Made by a program: the position numbers and the translations under genes. Positions 28,001 to 32,122 of a stretch of DNA of 32,122 nucleotides are shown here, piece after piece. How positions within the stretch are numbered: position 1 is the stretch's first letter; each line of letters opens with the position of its first letter. Below the pieces are notes generated by a model. That model was given only the letters and a program-made list of their open reading frames with translations. It made no database searches and had not been told where the DNA came from. Source of the stretch: SURF-13 sp041695325 (GTDB lineage Bacteria; Pseudomonadota; Gammaproteobacteria; SURF-13); assembly GCA_041695325.1 (NCBI GenBank), contig JBGFRC010000025.1, forward strand, positions 1-32,122, given 5' to 3'.

Positions 28001-30383
28001 GAACCGCCGCCCGCGCCTTTTGCACGCGCACGCGCGTCAGCGCGCCGTCTGGATGCGCGTGCAGAATAACATGCCCCTCCTTGCGCAGGCTCTCCGACAC
28101 CTGCTGCGCGGCGTCGCCAGGCTCGAGCAGAAAGTCTATCACCGCGCCGTCGTTGAGCTTGCCGAGCTCGATGCGCGCGCGCATGAAGTGCACCGGGCAG
28201 GCGTAGGATGACAAGTCCACCGTGGCGGTCACGCCGCCTGCCTGCGCAGGCAGGCCGCTTGCCGCGGCGGCGCTCCGCGCCCTGGCCGCGCGCGCCTGGG
28301 CCGGCGCCACGTACACCGGCGTGTTGACCGGCGGCAGGGTGGCGGACAGATCAAGCTGCGGGTCAAATGCCTCGCAGGCTCGCGCGGCCTGCGTCATCCA
28401 GGCATCGAGCTCGGCCATGAGCGCGTTAAAGCGCGTCTCGTCCTGATCCTGCTTGAGCGCCGGCAACGCCTGCGCGAGTTCGGCCAGCTTCACGGCGAGC
28501 GGCGCGTACTCCGGCCGCAATTCCTGCAACCGGGGCTTAAGGTTTTCCGCGATGGCGCCGAGGTCATCAAGCGATTTCTGCCCGGTCAGGAACAATAGCG
28601 ACTGCCCGACCAGGCGCGCCATGGCCTCGGCGCACTCGATGGCGTCCGGCAGCTTGTGCTGGTAGATGAAGGCGTTGCGGCAGCTGCGCTCGTAGGCGGC
28701 CTCAGCGAAGCGCGAGGACACCAGCTCCTGCGCCGCGCCCGCGCACTCGCCGCCGCCGAGTTGCAGCACCTTGAAGGCGCCTTCTTCACCGTGGTCGCGG
28801 AGCAGCGCGGGGACCTCTTCTGGAGTGACCACGGTAAGATCGGCGAGCAGCTCCTTGAAGGAGTCCTTGCCGCGCCGCCGCGTCCAGTGGAAAAAGCTCT
28901 CGCCGTTCACGCGTTCTTTTGCATAGGTTTCCTGCACGCGCGCGATGGCCTGTTCCACGCGCAGGGCGGGCACCGACACGCTCTTGAAGCCCAGGCCGCC
29001 GCCCGCGCGCCCGTCGCCGCCGAAATACATCTGGTAGTGCGGCACCAGCTTGCCGTGCAGGCGGTTGCCCTCGCCGTAGATGCCGATGTCGCCGGTCTCC
29101 GGCTGGGCGCAGCCGTTGTGGCAGCCGCTGGCGCGGATGCGCAAGTCCGCCGCGCCGCCGTTTAGTTTCACGCCGATGATTTTGGATGAGGTGATGCCCA
29201 GGCGGCAAGTGGAGGTGCCGGGGCAGGCGACCACGTCGTCACCGGTCTCAGGTTCGCCCAGGCCCAGCGGCGCGAGCGCCCGGCGTATCGCATCAACGCG
29301 CGCGTCCGGCACGTTCATTATCATCAAGTTCTGATCCTGCGTGGTGCGGATGTCGCTTAAGCCCTCGTCTTGCATACTCTTGGCGATGCCGCGCAGTTGC
29401 GCCGCGTTGATGTCGCCGATCTTGAGGCTGACGGGAAACACGTTCAAGCCATGCTGCTTTTGCGGCGACACCCGGCGCGGCGCGCCTGCGCCGCAGGCCT
29501 CGCCCGGCTGCATCGCGCCGTTCCACTCGCCCCTGGGATAGGGCTTGCCCGCGAACGCGGCTCTGGTGCGCGCGTATTCCTCGCGGTATTTTTCCCGGAA
29601 ACCGTCCGGCCCGAAGCGATCCACCAGGAATTTGATGCGCGCCTTGGCGCGCTTGACGCGATCCGAATACCGGTGGTGCAGGGAGACGACGGCCTCCATG
29701 CACGGCAGCAAATCCTGCTCCTCGATGAATTCCTCCACCACGATGGCCTGGTGCGGCTTGTGGCCGAGCCCGCCGCCCGCCAGCACCTTGAAGCCGTAGC
29801 GTCCGTCTTTTTTGACCGCCACCACGCCCAGGTCGTGCATCATGCCTTGCGCGCAGTCGTGCTCGCAGCCGGAGAAGCTGATCTTGAATTTGCGCGGCAG
29901 GTGCTGGGTGAGCGGATGGCGCAGAAAGTGCGCCACCGCGCCGTCCATCACCGGGGTGATGTCGAGGTGTTCGCGCGCGCACACGCCGGCCAAGGGGCAG
30001 GCGGTGATGTTGCGCACCGTGTTGCCGCACGCCTCGCGCGTGGTGAGCCCGGCGCGCGCCAGGTGCTTGAGCACGGCGGGGGTGTCGGCGGTCGGCACGT
30101 AGTGTATCTGGAAATCCTGGCGCGTGGTGACGTGCACCACGTCATGCTTGACGTACTGCTCCAGCACCTCGGCGACGGCCGTCAATTGATGCGGCAGCAT
30201 CTTGCCGCCCGGCACCTTGACGCGCACCATGTGTAAACCGTCCTGGCGCTGGCCGTACACGCCCTGTTGCAGGCGCGTGGCCATGAAGCGGTCAGCATCC
30301 AGTTCCTTGTTCAGAAACGCGCCTACCGCCTGTTCGTAGCGTTCGATCTCGTCGTTATTGACCAGTACGCTCGATGGGTTCAT
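27993..30383 (-). CDS. cysI: Ferredoxin-type sulfite/nitrite reductase fused to a TusA domain
   Basis: This 796-residue siroheme/4Fe-4S enzyme most likely reduces sulfite to sulfide here. Residues 1-515 hold the two-fold repeated sulfite/nitrite reductase fold. The second half has the cluster ligands in CPGTSTC (387-393) and CHNGC (421-425). The first half has an equivalent set, CPLAGVC (129-135) and CEHDC (173-177). Residues about 520-680 are a helical segment of unclear role. Residues about 718-790 are a TusA/SirA-like sulfur-carrier domain with its cysteine at 729 (YACPVHFMRARIEL), preceded by an LPAQAG palindrome linker. No CysJ flavoprotein is present, in line with ferredoxin as donor. 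AGGAG lies nine bases before the ATG. Nitrite reduction cannot be excluded from sequence, but the cys operon favours sulfite. Confidence 0.92.
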   Translation of the reverse strand: MNPSSVLVNNDEIERYEQAVGAFLNKELDADRFMATRLQQGVYGQRQDGLHMVRVKVPGGKMLPHQLTAVAEVLEQYVKHDVVHVTTRQDFQIHYVPTADTPAVLKHLARAGLTTREACGNTVRNITACPLAGVCAREHLDITPVMDGAVAHFLRHPLTQHLPRKFKISFSGCEHDCAQGMMHDLGVVAVKKDGRYGFKVLAGGGLGHKPHQAIVVEEFIEEQDLLPCMEAVVSLHHRYSDRVKRAKARIKFLVDRFGPDGFREKYREEYARTRAAFAGKPYPRGEWNGAMQPGEACGAGAPRRVSPQKQHGLNVFPVSLKIGDINAAQLRGIAKSMQDEGLSDIRTTQDQNLMIMNVPDARVDAIRRALAPLGLGEPETGDDVVACPGTSTCRLGITSSKIIGVKLNGGAADLRIRASGCHNGCAQPETGDIGIYGEGNRLHGKLVPHYQMYFGGDGRAGGGLGFKSVSVPALRVEQAIARVQETYAKERVNGESFFHWTRRRGKDSFKELLADLTVVTPEEVPALLRDHGEEGAFKVLQLGGGECAGAAQELVSSRFAEAAYERSCRNAFIYQHKLPDAIECAEAMARLVGQSLLFLTGQKSLDDLGAIAENLKPRLQELRPEYAPLAVKLAELAQALPALKQDQDETRFNALMAELDAWMTQAARACEAFDPQLDLSATLPPVNTPVYVAPAQARAARARSAAAASGLPAQAGGVTATVDLSSYACPVHFMRARIELGKLNDGAVIDFLLEPGDAAQQVSESLRKEGHVILHAHPDGALTRVRVQKARAAVHA
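28236..28255. repeat. Exact LPAQAG palindrome inside cysI
   Basis: GCCTGCCTGCGCAGGCAGGC is a perfect 20-base palindrome, identical to the core at 25234. It encodes LPAQAG (residues 711-716) exactly in the linker between the helical segment and the TusA domain. Confidence 0.8.
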
Positions 30384-30411
30384 AACCTGCTTCTCCTGAT
30401 AAATGCGCGCT

Positions 30412-31179
30412 TCAGTGCGCGATAAGTCTAAAGCCGACCAGCATCAACATGCTGGAGAGCGCAATGCGCAACACCTTCTCCGGGATGCTGACGCTCAAGT
30501 GACTGCCGAGATATATGCCCGGCAGCGAACCCATCAACAGACTGCCCAGCAGCACAAAATCCACGTTGCCCATGCCGAGATGCCCCAAACCCGCGACCAA
30601 GGTGAGCGGCACGGCGTGCGCGATGTCCGAGCCGACGATTTTTGTGGTGGCGATCAGCGGATAGAGCAGAAACAGCGCGACCACGCCTATCGCTCCCGCG
30701 CCGATGGAGGTGAGCGTGACCAGCGCGCCCAGCACCGCGCCGGTAATGACGGTGGAGACGTTCAGGCTCGCCGGATGTGAGCGCGTCTTGAACCAGGGAT
30801 GGCGCTGCAACTGCGTCTTGAAGATGAGCGCAAGCGCAGTTAGCATCACCGCCGCGCCGATAAGCGGCACGATAATGGCGTCCACCTTCCAGCCGCGCGC
30901 CTCCAGATGATGCAGCAACACTAGGGACAACAGCGACGCGGGCAGGCTGCCCGCGGCCAGTAGGCCGACGATCATCCAATCCACCGTTTTCTTTCTGGCA
31001 TGCACCCACACCCCGCCCACCTTGGTAATCGAGGCAAACAGCAGATCGGTGCCCACCGCCTTCAGCGGCGGGATACCGAACAGAATTAGCAGCGGCGTCA
31101 TGAGCGAGCCGCCGCCCACGCCGGTCAAACCGACCAGCATGCCGACTGCAAAGCCCGCCACGGTGTAGGCAATATCCAT
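30412..31179 (-). CDS. TauE/SafE-family sulfite exporter-like membrane protein
   Basis: This 255-residue inner-membrane protein of the TauE/SafE (DUF81) family has about eight hydrophobic helices. The diagnostic first repeat is GMLVGLTGVGGGSLMTPLLILFGIPPLKAVGTDLLFA and the second is GALVTLTSIGAGAIGVVALFLLYPL followed by IVGSDIAHAVPLTL. As the first gene of the sulfate-reduction operon it may export excess sulfite, or move another sulfur oxyanion or organosulfonate. Direction and substrate are inferred from context only. The ATG at 31179 gives the usual short N-terminus before helix 1; an in-frame GTG at 31200 would add seven residues. cysI begins 28 bases downstream. Confidence 0.9.
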   Translation of the reverse strand: MDIAYTVAGFAVGMLVGLTGVGGGSLMTPLLILFGIPPLKAVGTDLLFASITKVGGVWVHARKKTVDWMIVGLLAAGSLPASLLSLVLLHHLEARGWKVDAIIVPLIGAAVMLTALALIFKTQLQRHPWFKTRSHPASLNVSTVITGAVLGALVTLTSIGAGAIGVVALFLLYPLIATTKIVGSDIAHAVPLTLVAGLGHLGMGNVDFVLLGSLLMGSLPGIYLGSHLSVSIPEKVLRIALSSMLMLVGFRLIAH

Positions 31180-31218
31180 CGTAAGGGACGCAAACGACAC
31201 AGAAAGACTGAATGCAAA

Positions 31219-31285
31219 GTATAGCAGTCTCGCATATACTCATAAAAGAATATAATTGTATATGTATATCGTTTTCTGTTATAAT
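31219..31285. promoter_or_regulatory. Divergent cysB / sulfur-operon promoter region
   Basis: This AT-rich block contrasts with the GC-rich genes around it. For cysB, TTGTAT (31256-31261) and TATAAT (31280-31285) are 18 bases apart. For the operon on the minus strand, TATACT (complement of 31219-31224) is a good -10, but the -35 position reads TTTTAT, poor as expected for an activator-dependent promoter. ATATAC/GTATAT repeats between them are plausible CysB contact sites. This is inferred from the known AT-rich nature of CysB binding regions. Confidence 0.55.
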
Positions 31286-31313
31286 AAACCGATCTGGAGA
31301 ACTTTATAACACC

Positions 31314-32122
31314 ATGAATTTACAGCAATTACGTTACATCTGCGAGGTGGAGCGCCAGAACCTGAGCATTTCCCTGGCCGCCGCCAGCCTGCACACCTCT
31401 CAGCCCGGCGTAAGCAAGCAAATTCATTTGCTGGAGCAGGAGCTGGGTGTGCGCATCTTCGAGCGCAGCGGCAAGCGCCTGACCGGCGTCACCGCGCCGG
31501 GGCGCATGATACTGGCGCAGGCCCATGAAGTTTTGCGCGACGTGCAGAACATCAAGCAGATCGGCACCGAGTTCACCAACGAAATCGCGGGCAACCTGTC
31601 CATCGCCGCCACCCACACCCAGGCGCGCTACGCCCTGCCCAACACGATCAAGCAATTCACCGCACGGTACCCGCAGGTCAATCTGCACATTCACCAGGGC
31701 AACCCGACCCAGATCGCCGAAATGGTGGAGACCGGCGTGGCCGACGTCGGCGTCGCCACCGAGGCGCTGGCGCTGCATGAGCAATTGGTGGTGTTGCCGT
31801 GCTATCAATGGAACCGCTGCGTGGTGGCGCCGCCCGGTCACCCCGTCCTGAAGGAAAAAACGCTCACCCTGGAGGCCATCGCGCGTTATCCCATAGTGAC
31901 TTATGATTTCGCCTTCACCGGGCGCTCGCTCATCAACAAGGCGTTCGAGGCGCGCGGCCTTACGCCCAACGTGGCGCTCACCGCGCTCGACTCGGACGTG
32001 ATCAAGACCTACGTCGGACTCGGTTTGGGGATAGGGCTGCTGGCCAAGATGGCGTTTGATCCAAAGCAGGATAAAAATCTGCGCATGCGCGACTGCGCGC
32101 ATTTGTTCGAGCCCAGCACCAC
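31314..32122 (+). CDS. cysB: CysB transcriptional regulator, 5' part (3' end outside window)
   Basis: This LysR-type regulator controls sulfur assimilation and in enterics responds to N-acetylserine. The open frame runs from ATG 31314 to the window end (269 codons; E. coli CysB has about 324). The N-terminal helix-turn-helix MNLQQLRYICEVERQNLSIS...TSQPGVSKQIHLLEQELGVRIFERSGKRL is CysB-like. The effector domain has the subfamily signature ATHTQARYALPNTIKQF, HIHQGNPTQIAEMV, GVATEALALHEQLVVLPCYQWNR and ALDSDVIKTYVGLGLGIGLLA. It is divergent from the operon that it presumably activates. GGAGA at 31296 is a slightly distant ribosome site (13 bases). Confidence 0.96.
   Translation, partial: MNLQQLRYICEVERQNLSISLAAASLHTSQPGVSKQIHLLEQELGVRIFERSGKRLTGVTAPGRMILAQAHEVLRDVQNIKQIGTEFTNEIAGNLSIAATHTQARYALPNTIKQFTARYPQVNLHIHQGNPTQIAEMVETGVADVGVATEALALHEQLVVLPCYQWNRCVVAPPGHPVLKEKTLTLEAIARYPIVTYDFAFTGRSLINKAFEARGLTPNVALTALDSDVIKTYVGLGLGIGLLAKMAFDPKQDKNLRMRDCAHLFEPST

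Noticed and set aside
29491..29505. GCCTGCGCCGCAGGC in cysI as another LPAQAG palindrome
   Set aside because: The arms differ from the core element and the frame gives ACGAGAP, so chance in GC-rich DNA is sufficient.

Overview
The window is GC-rich chromosomal DNA from a Gram-negative proteobacterium, most probably a gammaproteobacterium. Three things point there: an E. coli-type SpeD and an E. coli-type CysB; an rpe-gph-trpE / trpGDC / osmC-like / speD / coq7 order that, from general knowledge, resembles the Pseudomonas arrangement; and a porin with a Sec signal peptide, a Coq7 hydroxylase for aerobic ubiquinone synthesis, and full assimilatory sulfate reduction. Nothing here looks like phage or a conjugative element. 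It is mostly core metabolism with small repeat-borne insertions.

Layout. 1-4073: the 3' part of ppk, then on the other strand a CDF metal exporter translationally coupled to a Ppx/GppA phosphatase. 4176-6596: a membrane CHASE-GGDEF-EAL protein. 6593-7762: molybdopterin genes moaC (minus) and moaD-moaE (plus). 8064-10583: a REC-PAS-PAS-GGDEF-EAL response regulator. 10730-16220: rpe, gph, trpE, trpG, trpD, trpC, with a possible trp leader peptide and attenuator before trpE. 16346-18061: an OsmC-family protein, a glyoxalase-fold protein and speD. 18137-20900: coq7 on the minus strand, then a thioredoxin-like 2Fe-2S protein and a two-gene ABC exporter on the plus strand. 20977-22331: rplM-rpsI, a four-helix-bundle gene bracketed by inverted heptamer arrays, and tRNA-Gln(CTG). 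22335-24360: a long hairpin, a SEC-C/cysteine-cluster protein and a strongly expressed-looking porin with a terminator. 24494-24846: a frameshifted HicB-like/coiled-coil gene. 24924-31179 (minus): a sulfur assimilation operon reading safE/tauE-like exporter, ferredoxin-type sulfite reductase fused to TusA, APS reductase cysH, cysD, cysN. 31314-end: divergent cysB, cut by the window edge.

How the genes work together. CysD/CysN make APS, CysH reduces it to sulfite, and the CysI-like enzyme reduces sulfite to sulfide. The TauE/SafE-type membrane protein may relieve excess sulfite, and CysB, divergently encoded over an AT-rich promoter region, is the expected regulator. TrpE/G/D/C carry chorismate towards tryptophan. 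Two multidomain cyclic-di-GMP proteins flank the moa genes; one keeps an apparently complete cyclase but has lost a key EAL aspartate.

The most unusual content is small. It includes a four-helix-bundle gene flanked by inverted 7-bp repeat arrays and a gene-less hairpin of the same repeats across a tRNA. A palindrome is read in frame as LPAQAG inside several unrelated proteins, and a repeat has supplied the C-terminus of CysH. Ile-Asp codon pairs are strikingly biased to ATA-GAC.
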